Part shown: positions 17,802 through 27,900 of the stretch, piece after piece
Layout: every line of letters begins with the position of its first letter
How positions within the stretch are numbered: position 1 is the first letter of the stretch
Origin: Saccharopolyspora gregorii
Lineage (GTDB): Bacteria > Actinomycetota > Actinomycetes > Mycobacteriales > Pseudonocardiaceae
Assembly: GCF_024734405.1 (NCBI RefSeq)
Contig: NZ_CP059556.1
Coordinates: forward strand, 6,262,001 to 6,326,000
Direction of reading: 5' to 3'
Length of the DNA stretch: 64,000 nt
Translations under genes and position numbers: made by a program
Notes under the pieces: model-generated
Database searches by the model: none
What the model was told of the DNA's origin: nothing
Seen by the model: the letters and a program-made list of their open reading frames with translations, nothing else

Positions 17802-18254
17802 TCAGCTCGCGGCCGACACCTGGACGTTCACCGACGCCTTGACGTCGGGGTGCAGCCGGACGTCGACCCCGTGCTTGCCCAGGGCCTTGATGTGGCCGCG
17901 CAGGTCCACCGAGCGCTTGTCCAGGTTCGGGCCACCGGCCTTGCGCACCGCGGCCACGACATCGGCGGCGGTGATCGAACCGAACAGCTTGCCCTGACCC
18001 GAGACCTTGGCGGTCAGCGTGACCGGACCGAGGTCCTGCAGCTGGGCCTTCAGCTCCTGGGCGTGCTCCAGGTTGCGGACCCGGCGGGCCTCCTGGGTGC
18101 GGCGGATCGTCTCGATCTGCTTCTGCGCGCCCTTGGTGGCGACGATGGCCAGGCCGCGCGGCAGCAGCAGGTTGCGCGCGTAGCCGTCCTTGACCTCGAC
18201 GATGTCACCCGACTCGCCCAGGCCGGTCACGTCAGCAGTCAGAATGATCTTCAC
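17802..18254 (-). CDS. rplI: 50S ribosomal protein L9
   Basis: The product is 150 aa, the normal length. The N-terminal 23S-binding domain starts [21 protein letters not shown] and [16 protein letters not shown] long helix links it to the C-terminal domain [13 protein letters not shown]. The start is GTG at 18254 behind AAGGAG; a longer in-frame start at 18281 would add residues absent from the family. It is the last gene of rpsF-ssb-rpsR-rplI. Confidence 0.97.
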   Translation of the reverse strand: MKIILTADVTGLGESGDIVEVKDGYARNLLLPRGLAIVATKGAQKQIETIRRTQEARRVRNLEHAQELKAQLQDLGPVTLTAKVSGQGKLFGSITAADVVAAVRKAGGPNLDKRSVDLRGHIKALGKHGVDVRLHPDVKASVNVQVSAAS

Positions 18255-18342
18255 GACGTGTCTCCTTCTAGCGTCTCTCACGAGACCGCGGACATCCGGG
18301 ACCGCGCGCCGGAGCAGCGCGGGCCGGACGAGCGGTCTCGAA

Positions 18343-18582
18343 TCAGCGGGCGGTCGAGGTGTAGGGCAGCAGCGCCATCTCGCGGGCGTTCTTCACCGCG
18401 ATGGCGACGTCGCGCTGGTGCTGGCTGCAGTTGCCGGTCACCCGACGGGCGCGGATCTTGCCGCGGTCCGAGATGTACTTGCGCAGCAGCGTCGTGTCCT
18501 TGTAGTCGATGCTCTGCGCAGCGCGGTCCTTGCAGAACACGCAGACCTTCTTCTTAGGCTTGCGCACAGGCGCCTTGGCCAT
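18343..18582 (-). CDS. rpsR: 30S ribosomal protein S18, zinc-ribbon (C+) form
   Basis: The product is 79 aa. [20 protein letters not shown] and [20 protein letters not shown] identify S18, which pairs with S6 on the 30S platform. The CxxC at residues 14-17 together with the later GNCSQHQ supplies a complete metal site, so this is the zinc-binding C+ type. Actinobacteria usually also have a zinc-free copy elsewhere under Zur control; none is in this window. The start ATG at 18582 follows GGAGG. Confidence 0.97.
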   Translation of the reverse strand: MAKAPVRKPKKKVCVFCKDRAAQSIDYKDTTLLRKYISDRGKIRARRVTGNCSQHQRDVAIAVKNAREMALLPYTSTAR

Positions 18583-18629
18583 GGTCTTCCTCCTGGAAAG
18601 CTATTACGAGTCGAGTGAGCGCGCGGGCG

Positions 18630-19118
18630 TCAGAACGGCGGTTCGTCGCTGAACCCGCCGCCGGAAGAACCGGCGGGGGGAGCGGAACCCCACGGGTCGT
18701 CGGCAGGCGCGGACTGGCCGCCGCCACTACCGAAACCACCGCCGCCGCCACCGCGGCTGACCTTGTTCACCTTGGCGGTCGCGTACTTCAGGGAGGGCCC
18801 GATCTCGTCGACCTCGAGCTCGACGACGGTGCGCTTCTCGCCTTCCTTCGTCTCGAAGGAACGCTGGCGCAACCTGCCCTGCGCGATGACCCGCATGCCG
18901 CGGGTCAGCGTCTCGGCCACGTTCTCCGCGGCCTGGCGCCAGATGTTGCAGCGCAGGAACAGCGCCTCGCCGTCCTTCCACTCGCCGGACTGGCGGTCGA
19001 AGGTGCGGGGCGTCGAGGCGATCGTGAAGTTCGCCACGGCGGCACCGGAAGGTGTGAAGCGCAGCTCCGGGTCGGCGGTGAGGTTGCCGACCACCGTGAT
19101 TACCGTTTCACCGGCCAT
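18630..19118 (-). CDS. ssb: Single-stranded DNA-binding protein
   Basis: The product is 162 aa. The OB fold spans [20 protein letters not shown] to about residue 110, with the usual aromatic DNA-contact strand [11 protein letters not shown] glycine-rich flexible linker follows, and the acidic tip ends SDEPPF, the partner-docking tail of bacterial SSB. It coats ssDNA at forks and recruits repair proteins. It sits between rpsF and rpsR, the standard actinobacterial order. Confidence 0.97.
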   Translation of the reverse strand: MAGETVITVVGNLTADPELRFTPSGAAVANFTIASTPRTFDRQSGEWKDGEALFLRCNIWRQAAENVAETLTRGMRVIAQGRLRQRSFETKEGEKRTVVELEVDEIGPSLKYATAKVNKVSRGGGGGGFGSGGGQSAPADDPWGSAPPAGSSGGGFSDEPPF

Positions 19119-19217
19119 CGCCTGGACTCCGTCCTTGACATGCGGGGTCTCTTGACATGCGGGTCACCTGAAGTGCGGTTCGCCGCCAACGGACCGGACG
19201 AGTCCGGTCGCGGTTGC

Positions 19218-19583
19218 TCAGGCCGAGGCCTCGGAGCGGTTGGCGTGCTTGGTCGCCTTCGCGGCCGCGCGGGCCACGCGGGCCTCCTTGCGCGGTTCGG
19301 CGACGCGCCGCTGCACCTTGGTGCGCAGGATCGTCTCGTTCAAGTTCAGCTGGCGGTCCAGCTCCTTGATCGAGGCGGGCTCGCTGTTGATGTCCACGAC
19401 GACGTAGATGCCCTCGGCCTGCTTCTCGATCTCGAAGGCGAGCCGGCGACGGCCCCACACATCGAGCTTCTCGACGCTGCCACCGTCGTTGCGGATGACC
19501 TTGAGGAAGTTTTCCAGGGACTGAGGCACGGTGCGCTCGTCCAGGCTCGGGTCGAGGATGACCATGAGCTCGTAATGACGCAT
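19218..19583 (-). CDS. rpsF: 30S ribosomal protein S6
   Basis: The product is 121 aa. [36 protein letters not shown] and [11 protein letters not shown] are S6 signatures. An alanine-, lysine- and arginine-rich tail of about 25 residues follows the core. The start is the ATG at 19583, with GGAGGTGA at about 9 nt; the in-frame start three codons earlier lacks this spacing. It is the first gene of the operon and its leader can form a short hairpin. Confidence 0.96.
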   Translation of the reverse strand: MRHYELMVILDPSLDERTVPQSLENFLKVIRNDGGSVEKLDVWGRRRLAFEIEKQAEGIYVVVDINSEPASIKELDRQLNLNETILRTKVQRRVAEPRKEARVARAAAKATKHANRSEASA

Positions 19584-19612
19584 GAAGACCACTCACCTCC
19601 TGTGGACTCACG

Positions 19613-19631
19613 GCCACGGACTTTCCGTGGC
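19613..19631 (-). promoter_or_regulatory. Leader hairpin of rpsF
   Basis: GCCACGGA (19613-19620) and TCCGTGGC (19624-19631) form an 8-bp stem with a 3-nt loop, 30 nt upstream of the rpsF start. S6:S18 autoregulatory mRNA leaders are known in bacteria. I cannot confirm that this hairpin has the required bulge, so the link is tentative. Confidence 0.35.
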
Positions 19632-19724
19632 AGGAGGGTCCTTCACGAACCCGGCAAGGCTAGCAACCAGGTCCGACAGGCCGGTGAGCCGGGTACCGCC
19701 GCGGTGGTCGCGCGGCGCGGACGA

Positions 19725-20714
19725 TCAGGCGCGGCGCAGCACCCAGGTGCGGACCAGCGCCGCGGTGACCCCGGCCAGCGAGATCGCCGCGATGAGCACC
19801 GGCAGCGCCACCCGGTCGCCCTGGCTCATCGGCAGTGCTTCGGCCTTGCCCGCGGCCCGGACCTCCTCGCGGGCGGCCTGCTCGGCCCGCGCGCGCTCCT
19901 GGGCGGCGGCCTGTTCCCGCAGGTCGCCGATGTTCGGCGAGAAGCCGGGGGCGGCGCCGAACTGGGCCTGCGCCCACGGCGGCAGCTGCCCGGGGAGGCC
20001 GGGCGCGCCCGAGGCGTAGCCGGGTGGCGCGACGAGGACCGGCGCACCGGTCGAGTAGCCGGGCACGCCGGGGGCGGTGGTGCCGGGCGCCGGCTGCACG
20101 CCGGTGCTCGGCGGAGCGGGCGCCGTGTGGGACGGCGGCGCGGGCTGCTCGCTGGGTTCCGGTTCGGGCGCGGGCGGCGGCGGGGCCGGCTTCTCGTGCC
20201 CGGTGACGCTCGCGCCGAAGCAGCCGAGGGCGGCGAGGTTGCGGACGTGCTTGCTGACCTCGGCGCCGCGGCCCTGCAGCGCGGCCAGGCCGTCGATGCG
20301 CGGGGTGAACTCCTGGGCGAGTGCCTTTCCGGAGAACTTCTGCTTCTCCTCGGTGACCGTGCCCAGCGAGATCGCCCCGGTGTTCTTGAACTCCTGCACG
20401 GCCTGGTCGGCGATGTCGAAGCCGAACGGGAAGACCAGCAGCGTCCCCTGCCGCACCTTGGCGTCCAGCGCGTTCGGGGAGGCGAGGATGGCCTGGCCGT
20501 ACTCGCTCGACTCGGTGGTGCCCGCGCACTTGTCGATGACGAGGGAGCCCGCGGCGCTCGCGGTGCCCGCGCCGAGGAGGCTGCTCGCGGTGACGAAGGC
20601 GCCGACGGTGCCCGCGGCCAGCACCCGGCCGAGCCCGGTGCGCCCCGCGCGGCGCAGCAACGGGTTCACCTGCGGCCGCGAGCCTTCGTCCGGACGCATG
20701 GCTTCGTCACTCAT
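19725..20714 (-). CDS. Exported protein with proline-rich middle and C-terminal membrane anchor
   Basis: The product is 329 aa and I do not recognise the family. A signal region (VLAAGTVGAFVTASSLLGAG ending ASA) precedes a folded domain of about 130 residues, starting GSLVIDKCAGTTESSEYGQ and ending AALGCFG, with two cysteines that could form a disulfide. A proline-, alanine- and glycine-rich stretch follows, then a short alpha-helical charged segment (QAAAQERARAEQAAREEVRA) and one C-terminal transmembrane helix with RTWVLRRA facing inside. The start ATG at 20714 follows GGAGGA. The location behind the S6 operon matches an envelope-associated role only by context. Confidence 0.75.
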   Translation of the reverse strand: MSDEAMRPDEGSRPQVNPLLRRAGRTGLGRVLAAGTVGAFVTASSLLGAGTASAAGSLVIDKCAGTTESSEYGQAILASPNALDAKVRQGTLLVFPFGFDIADQAVQEFKNTGAISLGTVTEEKQKFSGKALAQEFTPRIDGLAALQGRGAEVSKHVRNLAALGCFGASVTGHEKPAPPPPAPEPEPSEQPAPPSHTAPAPPSTGVQPAPGTTAPGVPGYSTGAPVLVAPPGYASGAPGLPGQLPPWAQAQFGAAPGFSPNIGDLREQAAAQERARAEQAAREEVRAAGKAEALPMSQGDRVALPVLIAAISLAGVTAALVRTWVLRRA

Positions 20715-20947
20715 GGTTCCTCCCCGCTGCACGACCCCGTGATACCCGTTCACCGCTTCTCAGGAAAATAACGTGTCGGACCGGCAAGTGGTGACGGCCC
20801 GCACACGAAAACTTCGGCAAATCCGCATTGTGGGAAACCTGAACGATTGAGCACCCGTTCGCGTCACCGCTTCGGAGCAGCGGTGGACCGGGCGGCCGGG
20901 CCCCGGCGCGCGGCACGGGCCCACCGGCGGGTGGCTACCCTGCGGAC

Positions 20948-21718
20948 ATGCTCATCGGTGCTCATGTCCGGGACGACGATCCGATCACCGCGGCCCAGGA
21001 GCGGGGCGCGGACGTCGTGCAGTTCTTCCTGTCCGACCCGCAGGGCTGGAAGGCCCCGAAACCGCACCCGCAGGCCGCGGAGCTGCGCGACGGCGAGCTC
21101 GCGGTGTTCATCCACTCCCCGTACGTGATCAACGTGGCCTCGCTGAACAACCGCATCCGCATCCCGTCCCGCAAGGCCGTGGCGCAGCAGGCGAAGGCCG
21201 CCGCCGAGGTCGGCGCCCGCGGCCTCGTCGTGCACGGCGGGCACGTCACCAAGGACGACGACCCGGCCGAGGGCATCGCGAACTGGCGCAAGCTGTTCGA
21301 GCGCCAGGCCGACGAAGGCGGGTTCGCGGTACCGGTGCTGATCGAGAACACCGCGGGCGGGGCGAACGCGATGGCACGCCGCTTCGACGTGCTGGCCCGG
21401 TTGTGGGACGCGGTCGGCGAGTTCGGCGCCGGGTTCTGCCTGGACACCTGCCACGCGCACGCGGCGGGTGAAGAGCTGCCGGGCATCGCGGAGCGGGTCA
21501 AGGGCATCACCGGGCGGATCGACCTGGTGCACCTCAACGACTCCCGCGACGCGTTCGGCTCCTCCCGGGACCGGCACGCCAACATCGGCGCGGGCGAGAT
21601 CGACCCGGACGTGCTGGTCGCGGTGTGCGAGACGGCGGACGCACCGGTCGTGGTGGAGACCCCCGGCGACGGGCAGGCCGCGGACATCGGCTTCCTGCGG
21701 GACAAGGTGCGGGGTTGA
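20948..21718 (+). CDS. nfo: Endonuclease IV (AP endonuclease)
   Basis: The product is 256 aa, a TIM barrel that cuts the backbone 5' to abasic sites in base-excision repair. The three-zinc site is fully visible: IHSPYVIN, VVHGGHV, LIENTAGG, CLDTCHAHAAG, HLNDSRDAFGSSRDRHANIG and VVVETPG. The start is the ATG at 20948. TACCCT at 20936-20941 lies 6 nt before it with no ribosome-binding site, so the message is probably leaderless. It is divergent from the exported-protein gene. Confidence 0.95.
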   Translation: MLIGAHVRDDDPITAAQERGADVVQFFLSDPQGWKAPKPHPQAAELRDGELAVFIHSPYVINVASLNNRIRIPSRKAVAQQAKAAAEVGARGLVVHGGHVTKDDDPAEGIANWRKLFERQADEGGFAVPVLIENTAGGANAMARRFDVLARLWDAVGEFGAGFCLDTCHAHAAGEELPGIAERVKGITGRIDLVHLNDSRDAFGSSRDRHANIGAGEIDPDVLVAVCETADAPVVVETPGDGQAADIGFLRDKVRG

Positions 21719-21796
21719 TCCGGGCCTGCGGCTAGGGTCGGCGCCGACAGCCGTCGAAGGTGCGGGACGGGTGCCCGCCCGGCAGGGAGGACACCG

Positions 21797-23191
21797 ATGC
21801 GCGAGCAGCTCGCGGGAACCCCGGCCGGCGCGGTTCCGGGCCGCGCGGGCCGGCGCCTCACCGCCGGAGCGCTCGCGCTGCTGTGCCTGCTCACCGCGCT
21901 GGCGCTGGCGGCGGGTTACGCGAACAAGGCGCGCTGCACCGGCCCCGAGTTCGACCAGTGGGGCCGGTCCGAACCGGCCTACCAGGAGCGGGCGTACTCC
22001 GAGGTCTGCTACTCGGACGTGCAGAACCTGTGGGTGGGCCGGGACATCGACCGGCACGTCTTCCCGTACGTGCACGGCGGCATCGACGAGGACGGATCGC
22101 TGCACGGCGGCGTCGTCGAGTACCCGGTGCTGTCCGGGCTGCTGATCTGGCTGGGCGCGTTGTCCGTGCACACCGACGCCGGGTTCCTCGCCGCATCGGC
22201 GCTGCTCATGGCACCGTTCGGGGTGGCGGTGGCGTGGTGGCTGGGCCGGTTGAGCGGGTACCGGGCGCTGCTGTGGGCGTTGGCCCCGCCGCTGGTGCTG
22301 TACGCCTTCCACAACTGGGACCTGCCGGTGGTGGCGTGCGCGGTGGCCGCGGTGTTCGTGGTGCACCGCGGTGGCGCGCCGCTGCGCACCCGGGCGGTGC
22401 AGGGCGCGGTGCTGCTCGGCGCGGGGTTCGCGTTCAAGATCTACCCCGGGTTGTTCGTGCTGCCGCTGGCGCTGCACGTGCTCACCGGTGGTCGCGGCGG
22501 CGCCGAGCTGCCCGCGGGGCGGCGGTTCGACGTGCGGGGCGCGCTGGCGGTGCTGGGTGCGGCGGCGGGCACGGTGGTGCTGGCGAACCTGCCGTTCGCA
22601 CTGGCCGGGTTCGAGGGCTGGTGGGCGTCGTTCGAGTTCCAGTCCCAGCGGAAGGTGGACCTGAGCACGAACTCCGTCTGGTACTGGGGTTTCCGCGGGG
22701 TCGCCGACGCCGACGGGTTCCAGCAGGTGATGGGCGTGGTCTCGCCGGTGGCGGTGCTGCTGTCGTTCGCGGCCGCGTGCCTGGCGGGGGAGTGGCTGCG
22801 GCGGCGCACCGGCACCTACCCGTGGATCCAGGTGTCGGCGGCGGCGCTGTGCGGGTTCCTGCTGCTGCACAAGGTGCACTCGCCGCAGTACACCTTGTGG
22901 TTGCTGCCGTTCTTCGTGCTGCTGCGGGTGCGCTGGGGCTGGGTGGTGGCGTACCTGCTGGCCGACCTGGCGATGGGCATCAGCATCTTCCGCTGGATGG
23001 GCGAGGGCGGCGGCATCGGGGACGGGTTCACCGCGCAGGCGCTGATGATCGGCGTGTGGGGCCGCGCGGCGCTGCTGGTCGGCCTGTTCCCGGCGTTCCT
23101 CGGGTCGACGTCCACCGTGGACGAGGACGAGCAGGAGCCGCCCGAGTCCGATGTGGAGCGGACGGTTCAGCTCACCCGTTCTCCGCGCTGA
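21797..23191 (+). CDS. GT87-family membrane glycosyltransferase
   Basis: The product is 464 aa with around eleven hydrophobic segments. The first extracytoplasmic loop holds FDQWGRSEPAYQERAYSEVC and YSDVQNLWVGRDI and is followed by EYPVLSGLLIWLGAL; the acidic and tyrosine-rich loop after helix 1 is where GT-C enzymes keep their catalytic acid. Such enzymes add mannose or arabinose from polyprenyl-phosphate sugars to cell-envelope glycans. Acceptor and donor are unknown. The start ATG at 21797 follows GGGAGG. It converges on a paralogue (23167-24825) with a 25-bp overlap of the 3' ends. Confidence 0.8.
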   Translation: MREQLAGTPAGAVPGRAGRRLTAGALALLCLLTALALAAGYANKARCTGPEFDQWGRSEPAYQERAYSEVCYSDVQNLWVGRDIDRHVFPYVHGGIDEDGSLHGGVVEYPVLSGLLIWLGALSVHTDAGFLAASALLMAPFGVAVAWWLGRLSGYRALLWALAPPLVLYAFHNWDLPVVACAVAAVFVVHRGGAPLRTRAVQGAVLLGAGFAFKIYPGLFVLPLALHVLTGGRGGAELPAGRRFDVRGALAVLGAAAGTVVLANLPFALAGFEGWWASFEFQSQRKVDLSTNSVWYWGFRGVADADGFQQVMGVVSPVAVLLSFAAACLAGEWLRRRTGTYPWIQVSAAALCGFLLLHKVHSPQYTLWLLPFFVLLRVRWGWVVAYLLADLAMGISIFRWMGEGGGIGDGFTAQALMIGVWGRAALLVGLFPAFLGSTSTVDEDEQEPPESDVERTVQLTRSPR

Positions 23192-24825
23192 ACACCCGGC
23201 CCGACGGTCCGGGCCCAACCGCTGATCCGCCGCGCCGCACCTCGCGGCCACGGCACCACCACCCGGTCCGGGGCGCCGTCGAGGGATCCGCCCGCCGGGT
23301 CGTCCACCGCCGCGGGCCCGTGCGAACCCGCCGGGCCGAGCGCGCGGCGCACCCGGTCCGCTTCCGGGTGCAGCACCTCGTGCACGACCAGCGCGCACAG
23401 CGCGATCACCAGCACGTCGCGGATCAGCACGGCGCCCAGGAACCAGCCCTCCGGCAACCCCTTGTTGTCGGTGCCCAGGTAGTAGTACATCCGCGGCGCC
23501 CACATCGCGGCGTCCGCGACCATCCAGGTCAGCAGCCACCGCCAGCGCGGCACGGCCAGCACCGCCAGCGGAACCAGCCACAGCGAGTACTGCGGACTCC
23601 ACACCTTGTTGGTCAGCAGGAACGCGGCGACCACCAGGAAGCACAGCTGCACCAGCCGGGGCCGCACCGGCGCGGCCAGCGCCAGCCAGCCGATCCCGGC
23701 GCAGGCCAGCGCGAACAGCCCCAGCGCCACCGCGTTGAGCACCACCGGTGCCTGCCCGGCGGCGAGCGGCCCGTCGAACCCGGCCCAGCCGGTGAAGTGG
23801 GCGAGCGCGTTGTACAGCGAATCCGGGTCGGCCGCGCGCGAGGTGTTGAGCCGGTAGAACTCGCCCCAGCCCACCGGGTACAGCAGCAGGATCGGCAGGT
23901 TCACCACCAGCCAGGCCGCCGCGGCTCCGGCGAGCGCGCGCCCGCCGTCGCGCGATCGGCCCGCGCGCAGGCACAGCACCAGCAGCGGGCCGAGCAGCAG
24001 CAGCGGGTACAGCTTCGCCGCGCCGCCCAGCCCGATCAGCACCCCGGCCAGCCACGGTCGTCGCTTCGCCCAGGCGAGCAGCCCGGTGGTGGCCAGCGCG
24101 GCGCTCAGCGCGTCGAAGTTGGTGAAGGCGTGCACGAACACCAGCGGGCTCAGCGCGACGAGCGCAGCGTCCCAGGTGCGGCGCGCGGCGAGCCGCATCG
24201 CCGCCCACACCACGACGAGCCAGGCCGCGGTCAGCCAGAACGCGGTGACGTTGAAGTACAGGACGGTGATCATCGCCGCGGGCAGCCAGCCCAGCGCGGA
24301 CAGCGTCGACCAGCCGTCGGTGATCTTCGCGTTGATCCACTGGAAGACCCCGGTGACCACCGGGTACTCCATGTAGTGCTGCTGTTCCGGCGGAGTCCCG
24401 GGCGCGGCCGTCCACGGCGTCTTGTACGGGAACACCCCGTCGGGGGCGAGGTCGCCCATGCCGAAGCGGGGGATGATGTCGGAGTAGCACATCGCCGTGT
24501 ACTGCCGGTTCGCCCGCCAGTCCAGCTGGGTGCCCGCCGAGGTGTCGTAGGTCTGCAGGCAGGGCGCCTTGAACAGCCAGGCCGCGGCGAGCGTGATCAT
24601 CGCCAGCAGCAGCAGGACGCGCAGCGGCGTCCAGAACCACTGCCTGCCCACCTGCGCGTGCCGCCCCAGCGGGCCGCCGAACGGCCGGGAGGCCGCCGCG
24701 GCGACGGGTTCGGTCCAGGTCGGCACGACCCGGTCCGCCGCGTCCAGCGAGTCGCCGTCCACTGCCGCGCTCACCTTGTCGGGCTCCTCGGGCTCGGTGC
24801 CGGCGTGCTCGGGCTTCGTGGACAC
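23167..24825 (-). CDS. GT87-family membrane glycosyltransferase (Rv0051-like)
   Basis: The product is 552 aa: a cytosolic N-terminal tail of about 70 residues, then about twelve hydrophobic segments, then a charged C-terminal tail. The loop after the first helix, NRQYTAMCYSDIIPRFGMGD, and MEYPVVTGVFQW parallel those of the convergent paralogue. Position between ponA and rpsF and overall similarity match M. tuberculosis Rv0051, a conserved transmembrane protein. It probably glycosylates an envelope component from a polyprenyl-linked donor. The start is GTG at 24825. It lies 79 nt downstream of ponA on the same strand, so co-transcription is likely. Confidence 0.8.
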   Translation of the reverse strand: MSTKPEHAGTEPEEPDKVSAAVDGDSLDAADRVVPTWTEPVAAAASRPFGGPLGRHAQVGRQWFWTPLRVLLLLAMITLAAAWLFKAPCLQTYDTSAGTQLDWRANRQYTAMCYSDIIPRFGMGDLAPDGVFPYKTPWTAAPGTPPEQQHYMEYPVVTGVFQWINAKITDGWSTLSALGWLPAAMITVLYFNVTAFWLTAAWLVVVWAAMRLAARRTWDAALVALSPLVFVHAFTNFDALSAALATTGLLAWAKRRPWLAGVLIGLGGAAKLYPLLLLGPLLVLCLRAGRSRDGGRALAGAAAAWLVVNLPILLLYPVGWGEFYRLNTSRAADPDSLYNALAHFTGWAGFDGPLAAGQAPVVLNAVALGLFALACAGIGWLALAAPVRPRLVQLCFLVVAAFLLTNKVWSPQYSLWLVPLAVLAVPRWRWLLTWMVADAAMWAPRMYYYLGTDNKGLPEGWFLGAVLIRDVLVIALCALVVHEVLHPEADRVRRALGPAGSHGPAAVDDPAGGSLDGAPDRVVVPWPRGAARRISGWARTVGPGVQRGERVS

Positions 24826-24904
24826 GCCCGGATGCTACGGCGTGCGGACGGGTCTCCCACGCCCGCACCGGGCGGCGTCGCGCGCCGCCCGGTGCGGGCC
24901 GGGA

Positions 24905-27900
24905 TCATTCGCCGTCGCGTCCGCGGGTCGGACCGACGGCGTGGCCGCCGGGCCCGTCATCGTCGTCGTCACCGTGCCCCGGCGGGCAGCCGAACAGACC
25001 GCATTCGTCGGACGGGTCGGAGCCCTCGGACTCGCTCTCCGACGTCTCGCTCTCGCTGGTGGTCGTCTCCTCCGACGTGGGAGGCGGCGGCTCCGAGGTC
25101 GGCGGCGGCGGCGGTTCCTCGCTCGTCGTCGTCGGCTGCGGCGGGAGCTTCTGCTCGAACTGGCCGATCGGGCTGGCCTTCGGGAACTGCTCCACCGGCA
25201 GGTTCTTGTGGTACTCGTTCATGAATTCCTGCCAGATGTCACCGGGCAGGCCGCTGCCGTAGATGATCTTCCCGTTGGCCTGCTCCACCGGCACCGGCTT
25301 GCCGTCCTCGTCGGCGAGCATGCCGACCGCGGTGGACAGCTGCGGCGTGGCACCGATCATCCAGGCGTTCTGGTTCTTCTCGGTGTCGAAGTACTGGTGG
25401 GTACCGGTCTTCGCCGCCACCGGCCGGTTGCCGTCCAGCGGCAGCTTCGAGTGCTCGGCAACCCCGATCATCGACTGGATGAGGTTCGCCGCGAGGTTCT
25501 TGCTCTCCGACGCGCTGTCGGAGAACGCCGGCTTGGACGGCTCCGGCGCGAACTCCTCGGTCTTCACCGCGTTCTGGATCTTCGACACGAACTGCGGGTG
25601 GACCTGCTTGCCCTCGTTCGCGAAGGTCGCGTACGAGGCCGCCATGTCGATCGCCCGCACCGGGTAGGCGCCCAGCGCGATACCGGCGTCGACGCCGCCG
25701 TCCTCGTTCTGGAGGGTCGGCTCGCCGTTGTACTCCGCGGGGATGCCCGCCTGGATCGCGGCATCCCGCACCGCCGGGGTGCGGAACTTCGCGGCCATGT
25801 TCACGAACACGGTGTTCACCGACTTGTTCATGGCCTCGCGGACACCGCAGTGCTTCGGGTCGTCGCACACCGAGCCCGGCGCGTTGCCGAACGTGGTGCC
25901 CAGGATCTCCTGGTGGTCGCTGCCGTCGTAGTACTCGCCGATGCCGTAGTCCTTCTCCAGACCGGCCATCACCACGAACGGCTTGAACGACGAACCCGGC
26001 GGCTGCGGCGAGGCGGCGTAGTCGAAGTACACCTGGTCACCGCCGCCGTAGTAGGCCCGGACCCCACCGGTCTTCGGATCGACCGCGACCAGCGAGGTGC
26101 GCAGGTTCTGCGGCTGGCCCTGCGTCACCTTCCGGACCGCGTCCTCGGCCATCCGCTGCGCGTTCGGGTCGATCGTCGTGGTGATCGTGTAGCCGCCGAG
26201 GGTCAGCGCCTGCTCGCTGTAGCCCTCGCGCTCCAGCTCGGCCAGCACCTGCTTGCGGATGTGCAGCTGGGAGGAGTTGCCCTCCGACTTGCTCTTCCAC
26301 GCCTCTCGCTCCCGGGTCTCGGGCAGCGCCATGCTCGCGCGGACGTCCTGGCTGATGAAGCCGTTCTTCAGCATCTGGCCGGCCACGTACTCCCAGCGCC
26401 ACTGCCCCTGCTCCGGGTCGACCCGGGGGTCGTTGGCGGTGGGGCGCTGCACCATGCCGGCCAGGACCGCGGCCTCGCTCGGGTCCAGGTCCTTCGGCAG
26501 CTTGCCGAAGTAGGCCTCCGCCGCGGTGTGGATGCCGTAGGCGCCGCGGCCGTAGTACGCGGTGTTCAGGTAGGCCTTGAGGATGTCGTCCTTCGACTGC
26601 TGGTTGGTCACCTTGTAGGCGACCACGACTTCCTTGACCTTCCGGGTGATCGAGTACTCGTCCTGGTCCAGCGCCAGCTTCACGTACTGCTGGGTCAGCG
26701 TGGAACCGCCACCGGCGCCACCGCCGATCTGGTTGTACACCGCGACCAGGATGCCGCGGATGGAGAAGCCCGGGTTGGTGTAGAAGGACGCGTCCTCCGC
26801 GGCGACCGTGGCGTCGAGCATCGGCTTCGAGACCTCGGCCCGCAGGTCCCGGATCATCGTCTTGGAACCCGCCTCGGGGACGATGCGGGTCATCTCCTGG
26901 CCGTCGGCGTAGTTGACGACGATCGTCTGCTCGGTGCGGCTGGCGATCTCCTCGGGGTTCGGGACCTCCCACATGGTGTAGCCCCACGCGAACGTCCCGA
27001 TGCCCAGCAGCAGCATCGCCGCGGCCGCCACGTAGCAGGTGCGGCGGATGCGCCGCCAGATCTTCTTCCGCTTGGCCTTGCGGGCGCTCACCTCGTCGTC
27101 CGGGTCGAGCAGCTCGTCGTCGGGGCCGAACCCGTCGTCGCCATGTCCGCGATCCCCGTACCGGTCGTCGTACCCGTCGTCGTAGTCGTCGTCGTAGCGA
27201 CCGTCGTCGGAGTACGCGTCGTTCGTCGAGTAGTAGTCGTACGAGCTCTGCGTGGCCTCGTGGGTGAGCAGCTGCGGTTCGCGCGGCGAGTCACCGCTCG
27301 CGCCACTGGCACCCGCCGCACCCGCGGCTCCGGCACCTGCCGCTCCTGCGGCTCCGGCACCCGCCGCGCCACCGCCCGCCGCGGCGGCCGCACCGCCGAG
27401 CGCGGCCGCACCGGCCACGCCGCCGACGACGCCACCGGCCACGGCACCACCGCGACCGCGACCCTGGTCCTTGCCGTCCCCGGGGGTCTGCGGGATGTTC
27501 TCGGTCGGCCGCTCAGCGGGCGGCACCGCGCCAGGCGCGGGCCTGCCACCGGGCTGGGGGACCTGCCGGGTGCTCTGGCCACCGGGCGGCGGCGGAGGCA
27601 CCTGGCGGGTGGGCTGCTGGCCGGGACGCTGCGGCGGCCTGAACTGCTGGGTGCTCTGCTCGTCCGGAGTCGCGGGGCCGCCCTGCTGCGCGGCTCCCTG
27701 CTGGCCCGGTCCCTGCTGGCCCGGTCCCTGCTGGCCCGCTCCCTGCTGGCCGGGGCCGGGCTGGCGCTGGGTGCGCTGGTCCGCCGCGGGCGGCGGTGCC
27801 TGGGTGAACGAGGTCGGCAGGTCGAGCTTGCGACCGCCGCCGGAGTCGGCGGCGCGCTTCCCGGTCGGGGCGTCGTCCTCGTCGTCGAACGACGGCACCC

